Assembly: GCF_029867415.1 (NCBI RefSeq)
Contig: NC_081183.1
Location: forward strand, 61,330,336-61,394,335
Source: Vicia villosa
Taxonomy: Eukaryota > Streptophyta > Magnoliopsida > Fabales > Fabaceae
Reading direction: 5' to 3'
Length of the DNA stretch: 64,000 nucleotides
Shown: positions 1 through 11,244 of the stretch, piece after piece
How the letters are laid out: each line of letters starts with the position of its first letter
How positions within the stretch are numbered: position 1 is the stretch's first letter
Program-made: the position numbers and the translations under genes
The notes under the pieces: model-generated
Database searches by the model: none
Seen by the model: only the letters and a program-made list of their open reading frames with translations
Told to the model about the DNA's origin: nothing

Positions 1-778
1 GTCAAATGATAGTACCACAAGGCACTAAAATGCCACCATTGGAAAAGAGGCAAAAAAGGGGATTTTGTAAATATCATAATTATTTGGGTCACAATACATC
101 TATTTGTTATCTTTTCAGGGATCTTGTTCAGAAATCAATTCAAGAAGGCAGGCTGAAGTTTGCTGGCCGCAAGATGAAGATCGGCGCTGACCCTCTTCAC
201 CAGGAAGAAGCTTTGTTCGTTGACCCAATTAAGATCAACATGGTCGAAATCACCGAGTATGATAAGGTTGAGATGGTGGAAGAGACGGGTGAAAGTCCTG
301 ATGTTGACTTGGCAGAAGTTTACCCAAAGCTTGATGAAGACATGGATGACTTTCTGTATTGCTGCAAAAACAAGGGCTCACAAGTGTGTCTATGCCCTAG
401 GTGTGGTCCTGTCACTAACAAGGTTGCCACTGAAAACTTTCAAAGGCTACAGCTTGGAAAGAGTGAAAGCAAATGGGTTGTCCAGAGGTGTTATCCAGTG
501 AGAGAAGAGACCTCAAGAAGGACTGGGGGAAGTTCTCAATTAAGGCCAAGGAGTTATATGCCATCGGCTGGGGCTCCTAGGGGGAGATGGATCAAGCCTC
601 AGGCTGGAGGTATCTCAAGGCGCTGCTGCTACTTCCAGAGGAGGTTTTGTTGTTAACTATAGACGTGAGTTCAAGTCTGAAAAGAAGACTCATGTTCTGA
701 AAACTACTTAGGAAAGAATCCTATGACCAGAACTCAATGGAGACGTTTTCAACATCGCAAGCAAGCTGATAGGGAGGC
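1..778 (+). pseudogene. Tat-lineage Ty3/gypsy gag fragment (decayed)
   Basis: Reading frame 6-656 matches the middle of the Tat-B Gag in this window (around 33040-33900): both share the RGFCKYH...LGH block with its conserved Cys/His residues, the LFRDL...GRLKFA block, the INMVE block and a later CxRCG zinc-binding-like motif. After about 640 the frame is lost to indels and stops, but the similarity can be followed in other frames up to the edge of the next element (an RTQWRR-like block near 730). It is part of a larger Tat-type element that continues to the left of the window. It is interrupted at 779 by the LTR of Chromo-1. No start codon of its own is credible and it is not a functional gene. 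It differs clearly from Tat-B at the nucleotide level, so it is another family of the same lineage. Confidence 0.8.
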
Positions 779-3134
779 TGTAACACCCCTTTTCTAACCC
801 CTAATATATCATATAATCTCACAGAGTAATCATGCATAAGGAAAAAGGGCGCCACATGTTGATTTCCACAAAATGAAAATCCCAAAATAACATACATACA
901 ACATCCATAATATGCAAAGATCATATTGTAACACAAATATAAATCTCATGCTTTCATACATTATGCATAAACGCTTGCAGAAAAACAATTGAAATGCTAT
1001 TAAAGTTTCAATGAATATATCCCATATTATATTCATCTACCAAATTCAAATTAACATTAATATCCAAACATGCTAATTTGAAATCCACAATCTTGGCCAC
1101 ATAGCCTTAAATAACATATTCAAGATCTCAAACAAATACACCTGAATATCCAACAAAACATAGGAAATAGCAATATCCAAACATAAGCATAAGTCTAAAC
1201 AAAACCCCCCAAGTGTTACATGATTAGAGCATATGACTCGCTACCTAATCCAATAACAAACTCAGGAGCTCCTCGGCTAAATCCTTGGACTAGCTACTAC
1301 TCATTTGAACCTGCACGTTACAAACAAAGGGAAACATTCAAACAGAAGGGTGGGAATTCAAATTATTATAGAAAACATAATAATGGGAAAAGCAAACATA
1401 AACAAGCATACATTCCACAATTCATCACTCTTCATAAAAGAAATGCTTCTATAGCCATACATTAAAGTTAACATATTTTATCATTAAACAACCAAGTTCC
1501 ATCATTCAAGTAATTACATCTAATTACCAATTCAACAATTGTAATCCACTAATGAAATGCCATCAAGTATACAATTATCACACAAAATTCCATATTATGC
1601 ATCACTTATCACATAATTAATCCACACCAATCATATTACAAAATCACATAAAACACAATTCACATCGACACGTGCGACTCAAGTGTGACTCTATGCAATA
1701 TGCATTTGGATTCCATCCGTTATCCTTTCCGGTCATGCCGATTGTCTTTCCACTATAGACTGGATAACCAACTCAAAAGCTTCATGCGGCGTTAAGCTTT
1801 CAAATCTCATTCGGCGTTAGATTTGGGATAAGTAAATAACCTTTTCAAGATTACCCAACATTTTCACTTTCAAAGACTCGTGCTTGTGTACGTGTGCAAC
1901 AAAACAAGACTCATGCATTTAAGACGATCTCTCTATCTCTTAAACTACACAATCACATCTTTACAACTTTGTACAATATTACACAACATGGCATTCAATC
2001 CAATCTCAAACATCAATTAGCACTTAGCAATCAATCACATAATTCACGACATTAACAACATATAATGCACCCATGAACATTGATGATACACGATTCATCC
2101 ATAACATACACACATAATTACATATTATTCTCAATTAACATCATAATTAAATTAAACAATTGCCAACCAATCCTACTCTATCATATAGAAAATTATTTAA
2201 GCTTCAATATGCTTCAAACGACACATAAAAAGGAGTTACGGATTAAAAGATACAACATTTCAAAGTTTGGAAAAAGTTCCATACAGGAGGGTCCGCTTAG
2301 CGACTTCAAGCGCGCTTATGGAATTAGATTTTCAATAACCCCGCTTCAAGTGGTTAAAAACAGTAGTGAATCACAAACTGGGCTCCACTTAGCAGGCTGG
2401 GTCCACTTAGCGAGCTCCTTTTATCTTTGAAAAACAAACAGCATCCGCTTAGCGAGCCTGTGGCCGCTTAGCTGACCTGCGATTTCACAGAAAAAACAAC
2501 AACGTTTAGAACTGCGAAATACACAATCCACTACTCCAAATCACTTCCAAACATCGATAAACATCAAATACAGCCAGTATTAATCATCATTGAACCATAA
2601 CATTCATCAAAATCATTTTTAATCATGTAAATCCATATAAATTAGCACAAAAGTTAGGGTTTACACATTTTCATGAAATTGCAAAGATTGAAGATAACAC
2701 ATACACAAACACATTACCCAATCATAGATTCTAGAAGAATTTGGATTCTAACCCTTACCTCTAGCTCTTAATCCACCCTCTTCAAGAATCTACTTCCTCT
2801 TCTCTTTTCTTCTCTTTTCTTCTCTTCTCTTCTCTATGCCTCTTTTCTCTTCTTTCCATCTTTCTATCTTTTCCTAATTTAGGTTAAGTCATAAAATCCT
2901 CTTTTAACTCTCATTATCTCATCGGGCTTAACCCATCCACTATTCTCATTTCTAATTCAACTAAGCCCAATATATAATTCTAATATAATTCTACCATTTA
3001 TTAATTAGCTAAATAATATATTACTACACAATTAAATAATTATCAATCAAACAATAATTAAATAAAACACAAAAACAATACCAAATATCAAATAATCCTA
3101 ATTAAATAAAATCTAATAAAAATAGGGTGTTACA
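779..3134 (-). repeat. Chromo-1 3' LTR (complete)
   Basis: Starts TGTAACACCCC and ends GGGTGTTACA on the plus strand, giving TG/CA ends. Its first 1050 bases are repeated at 8130-9178. It is 2356 bp long, large for a chromovirus LTR. It contains three pairs of CGCTTAGCG-type motifs at 2294-2473 (separate entry), a pyrimidine-rich run of TCTTTTC/TCTTCTC repeats near 2795-2870, and AT-rich sequence from 2960 to 3120. Open frames inside it, such as 1220-1465, occur in both LTR copies and have no recognisable product. Confidence 0.9.
2294..2473. repeat. Three paired CGCTTAGCG motifs in the Chromo-1 LTR
   Basis: Copies or close variants of the near-palindrome CGCTTAGCG start at 2294 and 2313, 2386 and 2404, and 2446 and 2465. 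They fall in three pairs with 18-19 bp between partners. Some copies have one to three changes (CACTTAGCA, CGCTTATGG). A further degenerate copy (CGCTTCAAG) lies at 2342. The truncated second LTR does not reach this part, so copies cannot be compared. Function is unknown; regulatory binding sites are possible. Confidence 0.65.
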
Positions 3135-3153
3135 ACTCTCCCCCACTTAAAAG
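3135..3153 (-). other. Chromo-1 polypurine tract
   Basis: On the minus strand this is a purine-rich run containing AAGTGGGGGAGAGT, directly against the 3' LTR. It is the usual plus-strand priming site for reverse transcription. The matching tract of Chromo-C (44979-44994) and that of Chromo-G (63822-63840) are nearly the same. Confidence 0.8.
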
Positions 3154-3175
3154 ATTTTCGGCCTCAAAAATTACC

Positions 3176-4353
3176 TCAAACAAATAACTCCGGATACGAT
3201 TCCCTCATCTTATCCTCGAGTTCCCAAGTGATATTTCCATTGGCAACTCCACCCCATATCATTTTCACCAAAACAATCTCTTTACCACGAAGCTTCTTCA
3301 CCCCTCGATCTTCAATTCGCATAGGTGATGTATCAACCGTCAAATAATCTCTCACTTGAACATCATCTAATTGAACAACATGCGATGGATCCGCAATGTA
3401 CCTCCTCAATTGAGACACATGGAACACATCGTGAATATTAGAAATAGACGGTGGCAATGCAATCCGATATGCCACTTCACCTATTCTTTCCAAAATTTGA
3501 TAAGGACCAATGAAACGCGGTGTCAACTTACGCGACTTCAAAGCTCTACCAACACCCGTTATTGGCGTAACTCGAAGAATTACATGATCATCCTTCTCAA
3601 ACTCAAGAGCCTTCCTCCTCTTATCATGATAACTCTTCTGAGGACTCTGAGAAGCCTTCATGTTCTCTTGAATCATCTTAATCTTATCCTTAGTCTCTTG
3701 AATTAACTCGGGTCCAACCATAACACTTACTCCCGATTCATACCAACACAAAGGAGTTCTACACCTTCTACCATAAAGAGCTTCAAAAGGTGTCATTCCA
3801 ATACTAGAATGAAAATTGTTGTTATACTTAAACTCAATAAAAGGTAAGAAATAATCCCAATTTCCTCCTTGTTCCAAAACACAAGACCTCAAAAGATCTT
3901 CAAGCGACTGAATAGTCCTCTCCGTTTGACCATCAGTTTGCAGATGATACGTCGAACTCAAACGCAACTTTGTACCCAAAGCATTTTGCAAACCTTCCCA
4001 AAATCTAGAAGTGAACCTTGGATCTTTATCAGAAATAATATTTGACGGAATACCATGCAAACACACAATCCTCTCTATGTACAACTTAGCAAGTCTTTCC
4101 ATCGAATAATCCATCCTTATCGTAATAAATGAGCACATTTCGTCAACCTATCCACAATTACCCAAATCGCTTCTCAATTACTCGATGTTCTTGGCAAACC
4201 CAAAACAAAATCCATAGAAATACTATCCCATTTCCACTAAGGAATAGATAACGGTTGCATCAAACCAGACGGCTTTTGATGTTCAATCTTTGACTTTTGA
4301 CAAGTCAAACATGAATAAACAAATTCTGCTATATCCTTCTTCATACCTTGCCA
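3176..4353 (-). pseudogene. Chromo-1 integrase and chromodomain region (broken)
   Basis: The open frame 4138-3176 covers the second half of integrase: the second catalytic Asp (SDKDPRF), the catalytic Glu (QTDGQTERT), a GPY/F-type module (FIGPYQIL) and a C-terminal chromodomain-like segment ending SYPELF. Chromodomains are thought to guide chromovirus integration to heterochromatin. Upstream, from 4139 to 4353, similarity continues (zinc-binding and first Asp region) but is crossed by several stops, so the first catalytic Asp is not in the same open frame. It aligns throughout with the integrase of Chromo-C at 43800-44950. Confidence 0.85.
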
Positions 4354-5709
4354 CTAAAACAATTTCCTTAAATCTTGATACATTTTAGTAGTACCAGGAT
4401 GAATACTCAAACCACTTCTATGCCCTTCCTCAAGAATTCTCTTTCTCAAATCCACAACATCCGGAACACAAACTCGATCACGAAATCTCATAATACCATT
4501 CCCATCAATCCAAAAATCACCACCTTTACCTTGGTTAATCAATGTCATAATGTCAACCAATTTCAAATCCGACTTTTGACTTTCTTTAATCTCATCAAGA
4601 ATACCACACGTAAGCTTCAACATACCAAGCTTAACACACGAAGACGTCGCTTCACAAACCAAACTCAAATCTCGAAATTGTTCCAATAATTTCAATTCTT
4701 GAATCATCAACATAGACATATGCAATGATTTCCTACTCAATGCATCGGCTACAACATTCACTTTTCCAAGATGATAGTTCAAACCAAAATCGTAATCTTT
4801 CAAGAATTCCAACCATCTTCTTTGCCTCATATTCAACTCTTTTTGATCAAACGAATACTTCAAACTCTTGTGATCACTATACACATCAAATCTTGATCCA
4901 AACAAATAATGCCTCCAAAGTTTCAAAACAAACACAACAGCGGCCAACTTTAAATCATGCGTCGGATAATTCTTCTCATGAACTTTAAGTTGCCTTGAAG
5001 CATAAGCTACCACTTGTCCTTTTTGCATCAAAACACCTCCCAAACCCAATAAAGAAGCATCACAATAAACAACAAACGGTTCTAACGGATCTGGCAAAAT
5101 CAAAATAGGAGCAGAAGTCAATCTTCTCTTATGCTCTTGAAAATTCCCTTCACATTGAGAAGTCCAAATAAAAGCTTGACCTTTCCTAGTCAATAACGTC
5201 AATGACAAAGATAACTTGGAAAATCCCTCAATGAACTTCCTACAATAACCAGCCAAACCAAGAAAACTTCTAATCTCAGAAACAGACTTAGGAGCTTCCC
5301 ATTGAGATACAACCTCAATCTTCGACGGATCAACAAAAATACCTCCAATAGAGATCACATGGCCAAGGAAACTAACTTCACTTAACCAAAATTCACATTT
5401 AGAAAGCTTAGCAAACAACTTCTTCTCTTTCAACACCGATAACACAATTCTCAAATGCTCAGCATGATCATCTCCACTCTTGGAATAGATAAAAATATCA
5501 TCAGTAAACACAACCACAAACTTATCAAGATAATCATGAAAAATCCTATTCATATACTCCATGAATACACCAGGTGCATTAGTCACACCAAACGACATAA
5601 CTGAATACTCATAATGACCATACATCGTTCTAAAAGCAGTATTCTGAATATCCTCCGCCTTCATACGAATCTGATGATACCCAGACCTCAAATTAATCTT
5701 GCTAAACAC
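4354..5709 (-). pseudogene. Chromo-1 reverse transcriptase and RNase H
   Basis: The 451-residue open frame starts inside the reverse transcriptase core ([15 protein letters not shown]) and runs through the active site, here FTDD, the thumb, RNase H ([21 protein letters not shown]) and the start of the integrase zinc-binding region ([11 protein letters not shown]). The N-terminal fingers of reverse transcriptase are missing: compared with Chromo-C, about 650 bp between protease and this point are deleted at about 5705-5712. The long open frame survives, but the product could not be active. Confidence 0.85.
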
Positions 5710-5905
5710 ACAAAAGAAGTAGAAACAAAATCCATAGTAGGTGTATCAATAACTATACTTCTATGCATATTAGATAACACAAGATTCAATCTCTTAGCAC
5801 AATCCAAAGAAATTAAAGAATGTGTTGCACCGGTATCAATAATAGCAATCAAAGGTGTACCATTAATAAAGCATGTACCTTGGATTAGTGTATCATCAGT
5901 AGTGA
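5710..5905 (-). pseudogene. Chromo-1 aspartic protease remnant
   Basis: Minus-strand translation shows the retroviral-type protease active site ([10 protein letters not shown]) and flanking residues that match Chromo-C at 41610-41770. Upstream it runs into the solo LTR at 5911; downstream it ends in the deletion that joins it to the reverse transcriptase core. Only about 65 residues of the domain are left. Confidence 0.75.
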
Positions 5906-5910
5906 CCTCT

Positions 5911-6998
5911 TGATCAGTGTATTTTGATGCACGTTCCTTTATGTTTGTACTTAGGCATTTCTATAGTTTGCTTTGCTTATTTTTATATTTTATAATGTTT
6001 TCTAATTTAGTTTATTTTTGGTTTAATTTCATTTTCGCACTTTATTTTCAGCATTAACAGTCTGCACTAAAACGATCATAACTAGAGCTCCGAGAATCCG
6101 ATCGATGCGTTCTAGTAATCGTCAGAAAGCTAAGAGAAAGTTCTACAACTTTTGTATTGGAGTAGAAGTCAGATTCGGGTCGTTTGAAGCTGTAGTATTA
6201 GTTTTTTTTAGTTTTGGGCCTGGGTTATGTTTGTTTGACCCAGTTGGGTTATGACCCGAGTTCTTGTTTCTCCCATTTACCTAGGGTTGGCCGCTACTGT
6301 TCATTCTCAAGTTTTTACTATTCACTTTTAACGAAATTTTCTGGAGCCTTTACGAACTCATGGAGAACTAATCGCCCTTGAGTCAATCTACTGTAATTCA
6401 GGTTCCAAAACTTGAGATTATTATAATGTTAATTCTAGTTTAATTCCTTTCAATGATATTTTGTGTTCTTGTGTGCTTAATTCAATTGCATGAAAAATAT
6501 TGATTCAATTTGGTTGATTGTATGATCCTAATATAGGCACGTCACGTCACATTTGCTTAATTCGTTTCGTTTTTGTGCCTGATCGCTCATGTTTGCTTAA
6601 TTCATGAGAATTTATCCCGTTTGCTTTTCGGACAATAGGATCATACGTCTTGCAAACCTCACAGCGCTTGTCATTGAGTTTGTATCCAAATAGGAATGGA
6701 CAATCCGCTTAGGGTATTAAAATTATAATAATCGATGATAGTAGGAACTGAATCGGTAGGTTGACTTATTTCATAATCACTTATTTCACAACAGCTTATT
6801 TCATAATCACTTATTTCACAACAGCTTATTTCAATAATTACTTTTTCTCAATCGAATACCAAAATAAACCCCCTAATTTGATTTCCAATTGGTTAGTAAT
6901 AACTAAGAATCCTTGTGAGACGATATCCGAGTTGTCATTACCGTCATTACTACAGTTTACAAAACACTCATTTTTTATTCATGTGCGACAGCAGATCA
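5911..6998. mobile_element. Solo LTR inserted in Chromo-1 gag-protease
   Basis: A 1088-bp segment with TG...CA ends (TGATCAGTGT at the left, GCAGATCA at the right) splits the Chromo-1 reading frame between the end of gag and the protease. The 5-bp flanks are cctct (5906-5910) and cctcc (6999-7003), a target-site duplication with one mismatch. No primer-binding site, polypurine tract or coding sequence is present, so this is a solo LTR left by LTR-LTR recombination. TGATCAGTG ends resemble non-chromovirus Ty3/gypsy LTRs (Athila/Tat group) known in legumes, but no internal region is here to confirm the family. The plus strand is the likely sense strand. Confidence 0.8.
6765..6833. repeat. 30-bp tandem repeat in the solo LTR
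   Basis: Two full 30-bp units (starting 6765 and 6795) and a partial third. Each unit itself contains two CTTATTTCA half-units, so the array is an internally doubled repeat. Confidence 0.85.
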
Positions 6999-7998
6999 CC
7001 TCCGCACCAGACAATGCAAACACTTTCCCCTTCGCTTGATCCTTCTTCGATTTGTCACACTTGGTACTAATGTGACCTTGCTCTCCATAATTATAGCAAG
7101 CCACTTTTGAACCACTTCTAAACTCATGAGACTTGTGACCCACCTTGCCACACTTGAAACACGTCGCATCAGAATGAGGACATTCAGAAATACAATGTTC
7201 CTCAACACCAAACCTATAGCACTTGACAGGAGTGTGAGATCCTCCCCCACTTGGTTTCTTGCCATTACCAGCTTTCTGCTTTCCTTTACCATCATACAAT
7301 TTCCCACGGAATTGACATTCCTTCTCGTTCATAGCCATGTAGTGAGAAGCACTCTCCCTACTATCCTCATCATAGATCTGATTCTTGTTAACCAACTCCA
7401 TAAAACAAGTAATCTGCTGGTAACCAATTGCCTTCTTGATATCAGGCCTCAAACCATTGACAAACTTCACACACTTAGATCTCTCTGCATTCATAGTATT
7501 GTAGTGAGGACAATACTTGATAATCTCCGGAAACCTAGCATCATATACAGCAACAGTACCATTTCCTTGCTTCAACTCAAGGAACTCCACCTCTTTCTTT
7601 CCACGGCAATCTTCTGGAAAATAGTTTTCCAAAAATGCATCGCGAAAAAGATCCCAAGTAACATGAATACCTTCCTCATCAAACCTCTGAGCCATATTGC
7701 CCCACCAATCCTCAACTTCCTTCTCCAGCATGTGATTACCAAACTGCACTCTCTGAGCATCAATGCAATTCATAACTCGAAAGATCTTCTCGATCGCCTT
7801 CAACCAAGCTCGAGCTTTATCTGGTTCATGCTCTCCCTCAAAGGTAGGAGGATTGTTCCTCTGGAACTTCCCCAAAGCATGATACTCATCATCATCACCA
7901 TTCTGATTTCCAGCATTAGCTTGAGGAATTTGACCAAGAGACCTAGCCAACATCCTCAATGCATCAGCAATGGCATCATCTTTCTTTCCAACAACCAT
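6999..7998 (-). pseudogene. Chromo-1 Gag (split by solo LTR)
   Basis: Gag is the capsid/nucleocapsid protein that packages element RNA. The start at 7998 (MVVGKKDDAIADAL) is chosen by alignment with the Chromo-C start; the frame is open upstream to 8031. The retrotransposon gag domain spans about residues 40-220 (FQRNNPPTFEG, WLKAIEKIF, NYFPEDCRGKKEVEF). Three CCHC zinc knuckles follow, and each has lost one ligand: the first has F for its second Cys, the second has F for its last Cys, the third has Y for its second Cys. The frame then runs into the solo LTR and stops at about 6979. Confidence 0.85.
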
Positions 7999-8113
7999 CG
8001 TCCTAATACAACTAACAACCAAAATAGACAAAACAGTATCGATCGTATCAGATACACAAATCTAATACAACGAGAATAAAGACATTAACGACTCTGACCA
8101 GATGGTCGACCAC

Positions 8114-8125
8114 GCTCTGATACCA
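8114..8125 (-). other. Chromo-1 primer-binding site (tRNA-iMet)
   Basis: On the minus strand this reads TGGTATCAGAGC, the usual plant binding site complementary to the 3' end of initiator-Met tRNA, 4 bp from the LTR end. It primes minus-strand DNA synthesis. It fixes the element's orientation. Confidence 0.9.
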
Positions 8126-8129
8126 CTAA

Positions 8130-9178
8130 TGTAACACCCCTTTTCTAACCCCAAATATATCATATAATCTCACAGAGTAATCATGCATAAGGAAAAAGGG
8201 CGCCACATGTTGATTTCCACAAAATGAAAATCCCAAAATAACATACATACAACATCTATAATATGTAAAGATCATATTGTAACACAAATATAAATCTCAT
8301 GCTTTCATACATTATGCATAAACGCTAGCTTGCGGAAAAACAATTAAAATGCTATTAAAGTTTCAATGAATATATCCCATATTATACTCATCTACCAAAT
8401 TCAAATTAACATTAATATCCAAACATGCTAATTTGAAATCCACAATCTTGGCCACATAGCCTTAAACAACATATTCAAGATCTCAAACAAATACACCTGA
8501 ATATCCAACAAAACATAGGAAATAGCAATATCCAAACATAAGCATAAGTCTAAACAAAACCCCCCAAGTGTTACATGATTAGAGCATATGACTCGCTACC
8601 TAATCCAATAACAAACTTAGGAGCTCCTCAGCTAAATCCTCGGACTAACTACTACTCGTCTGAACCTGCACGTTACCAACAAAGGGAAACATTCAAACAG
8701 AAGGGTGAGAATTCAAATTATTATAGAAATCATAATAATGGGAAATGCAAACATAAACAAGCATACATTCCACAATTCATCACTCTTCATAAAAGAAATG
8801 CTTCTATAGCCATACATTAAAGTTAACATATTTTATCATTAAACAACCAAGTTCCATCATTCAAGTAATTACATCTAATTACCAATTCAACAATTGTAAT
8901 CCACTAATGAAATGCCATCAAGTATACAATTATCACACAAAATTCCACATTATGCATCACTTATTACATAATTAATCCACACCAATCATATTACAAAATC
9001 ACATAAAACACAATTCTCACCGACACGTACGACTCAAGTGTGACTCTATGCAATATGCATTTGGATTCCATCCGTTATCCTTTCCGGTCATGCCGATTGT
9101 CTTTCCATTATAGACTAGATAACCACCTCAAAAGCTCCATGCGGCGTTAAGCTTTCAAATCTCATTCGGCGTTAGATT
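8130..9178 (-). repeat. Chromo-1 5' LTR (truncated)
   Basis: Matches 779-1829 with about 26 substitutions and one small insertion near 8327. Similarity stops after GCGTTAGATT at 9178, where AT-rich tandem repeats start. The missing part would have held the promoter end of the LTR, so the element could not be transcribed from it. Confidence 0.9.
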
Positions 9179-10520
9179 ATATTGATCCAAATATTTTTGT
9201 AAATGATATCTAAATAAAAATAATATTTGTATACGGAAAAAGAATCTAATATTTACGAAAAAAAGGTATTTATGATCCAAATATTTTTTATTCAAAAATG
9301 GTATACGGAAAAAAATCTACTATTGATCTAAATATTTTTATATATGAAATTTACTATTGATCCAAATATTTTTGAGAACGATACCTAAACAAAAATAAGT
9401 CTGTATACGGAAAAAAAATCAAAATTGATCTAAATATTTTTATATACGAAAAATGTGTTTATGATGAAAATATTTTTTATTCAAATATGGCATAGGTCAA
9501 AAAATATATTATTGATCTTATGTACGAAATTTTAATATTGATCCAAATATTTTTGTAAATGATACCTAAACAAAAATAATATATGTATATGGAAAAAATC
9601 TATTATTTACGAAAAGTGGTATTCATGATCCAAATATTTTTATTCAAAATTGATAGACGGGAAAAATTTACTATTGATCTAAATATTTTTATATACGAAA
9701 TTTACTATTGATCCAAATATTTTTGTAAATAATACCTACACAAAAATGAAGTATGTATACGGGAAAATAAATCTATTATTGATCTAAATAATTTTATATA
9801 TGATAAATGGTACTACCTCCGTTCCTTTATATAAGAGACATTTCACTTTTTAGGTTCATTGAATAATTAATGTATCTGGTATGTATATTGACTAGATACA
9901 TTAATTATTCAATGAATCTAAAAAGTGAATTGTCTCTTATATAAAGGAACATAGGTAGTATTTATGATAAAATATTTTTGATCCAAAAATGGTATACGGA
10001 AAAAAATATATTATTGATCGAAATATTTTTATATACGAAAATTTAATATTGATCCAAATATTTTTGTAAATGATACCTAAACAAAAATAATATTTGTATA
10101 CGGAAAAAAATCTATTATTTACGAAAAATGGTATTTATGATCCAAATATTTTTTATTCAAAAATTGTATTTGAAAAAAAATCTACTATTAATCTAAATAT
10201 TTTATATACAAAATTTACTATTGATCCTAATATTTTTATAAATGATACCTTAACAAAAATGAAATATGTATACGGGAAAAAAATTGTTATTGATATAAAT
10301 ATTTTTATATACAAGAAATGGTATTTATCATCAAATAATTTTTATCCAAAAATGGTATACGAGAAAAAATCTATTATTGATCTAAACATTTTTATATACG
10401 AAATAATCAAATTATTTATCTAAATATTTTTTCCTTTTTAACATTTTATGTAAAATAAATTATGTATCCAAATGCGCGTAACAGAACAAAACCCTTGCGT
10501 ATGCACGAGTTTGTTACTAG
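9179..10520 (+). mobile_element. Hel-2: Helitron 3' part with AT-rich tandem array
   Basis: From 9179 to about 10430 the sequence is made of about 190-bp degenerate units built from phrases such as TATTGATCCAAATA, ACCTAAACAAAAAT, GTATACGGAAAAAA and ATGGTATTTATGAT. It ends with a typical Helitron 3' terminus: an imperfect hairpin at 10489-10512 (AAACCCTTGCGT / ATGCACGAGTTT) followed by CTAG (10517-10520) and a host T. The same end pattern occurs at 56720-56781. No 5' TC terminus is visible at the junction with the Chromo-1 LTR, so the left end is lost. No protein is encoded; open frames here are low-complexity by-products. Confidence 0.6.
9811..9960. mobile_element. Stowaway-type MITE
   Basis: A 150-bp near-perfect hairpin inside the Hel-2 array. 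It starts TA-CTACCTCCGTTCC and ends GGAACATAGGTAG-TA, so it has a TA target duplication and terminal repeats like the CTCCCTCCG ends of Tc1/mariner-derived Stowaway elements. The two arms (about 65 bases each) pair almost throughout, leaving a short loop around TCTGGTATGTATATTGACTAGA. It has no coding capacity. Confidence 0.85.
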
Positions 10521-11244
10521 TTATGGTTTATGAATGAACAAGTTTTTATTTGGTGAAATTTACTCAATACTATTGTTATTTAGAATTATTTTTTACCAAG
10601 TACAAATAATAATATTTATAAGGATAAAAAGGTAAATTGATTTTAAAATCTCTCCCTCCCCTTGTGAACCAAACATACTTGTTGTTAAAAATCTCTTTAC
10701 TCCCCTCCTCTTCTTTGAACCAAACATATATTTAGTTAAATTCCCTCCCCCTCCCCTCCCTTCCCTTCCATTCCCCTCCCCTCCCCTCCATTTCATTCCC
10801 TTCCATTCCCCTCCCCTCTGTTAAATTTCCTCCCATCTGTTGAACCAAACAGACCCTATATTTGGGGAGTTTGGAGGATAAGGGAAGGAACGACTTCGAA
10901 AATTGAATTTTTTAAAAAATATAGAGAAATCTTTAACATTTTTTTAAAAAAAGATTTTGTTACAAATGATAAAATAATTTTTATCATTAATGTATATTTA
11001 CTTCTTAAAATACTATAACAACAAAAATTATATTTCAACATTTTGTCTAAGCCCTCTAAAACTCTCTTTGAATACAAATTTTGAGTTCCCCCTAATTAGG
11101 AAGTTTTTGGTGTTATGAAAAAAATCAAATCCTCCAAAACCCTCCAAACTAAAATCTTTCTATTCTTTTCTCCCAATCCTTCCTATTTTTCAAAGTCCTC
11201 CACTCTCTTTCCTTCCAAACTCTCAAACATTGCCTAAACTTATA
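10521..11244. other. Intergenic, low-complexity purine/pyrimidine tracts
   Basis: No gene seen. 10640-10850 is rich in CCCTCCC and has three copies of GAACCAAACA (about 10667, 10717, 10840), a phrase common in plant MITEs. 10855-10885 (GGGGAGTTTGGAGGATAAGGG) and 11125-11235 (CCTCCAAACT, CTTCCAAACTCTC) are roughly inverted, which would fit an old MITE, but ends and target duplication are not clear. Confidence 0.4.

Larger units (their letters stand above)
779..9178 (-). mobile_element. Chromo-1: Ty3/gypsy chromovirus (Tekay-like), truncated
   Basis: Minus-strand element. In its own 5' to 3' order: truncated 5' LTR (9178-8130), initiator-Met tRNA binding site (8125-8114), gag (from about 7998), protease, reverse transcriptase/RNase H, integrase with C-terminal chromodomain-like segment, polypurine tract (3153-3135) and 3' LTR (3134-779). 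The outer left flank (774-778, gaggc) has no partner because the outer part of the 5' LTR, about 1.3 kb, is missing and replaced by Helitron-like AT-rich DNA. Gag is split by a solo LTR (5911-6998), and the region between protease and reverse transcriptase is deleted. About 26 substitutions over 1049 aligned LTR bases (counted by eye, 2.5%) make it the oldest of the dated elements here. Confidence 0.9.

Noticed and set aside
1220..1465. Open frame repeated at 8575-8820
   Set aside because: Duplicated only because both copies of the Chromo-1 LTR contain it; no protein features.
10593..10796. Minus-strand frame rich in Gly/Arg/Glu
   Set aside because: It comes from a low-complexity CCCTCCC tract and has no homology.
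10855..11240. A MITE between the two Helitron parts
   Set aside because: Only loose inverted similarity of purine-rich and pyrimidine-rich ends; no terminal repeat or target duplication could be fixed.
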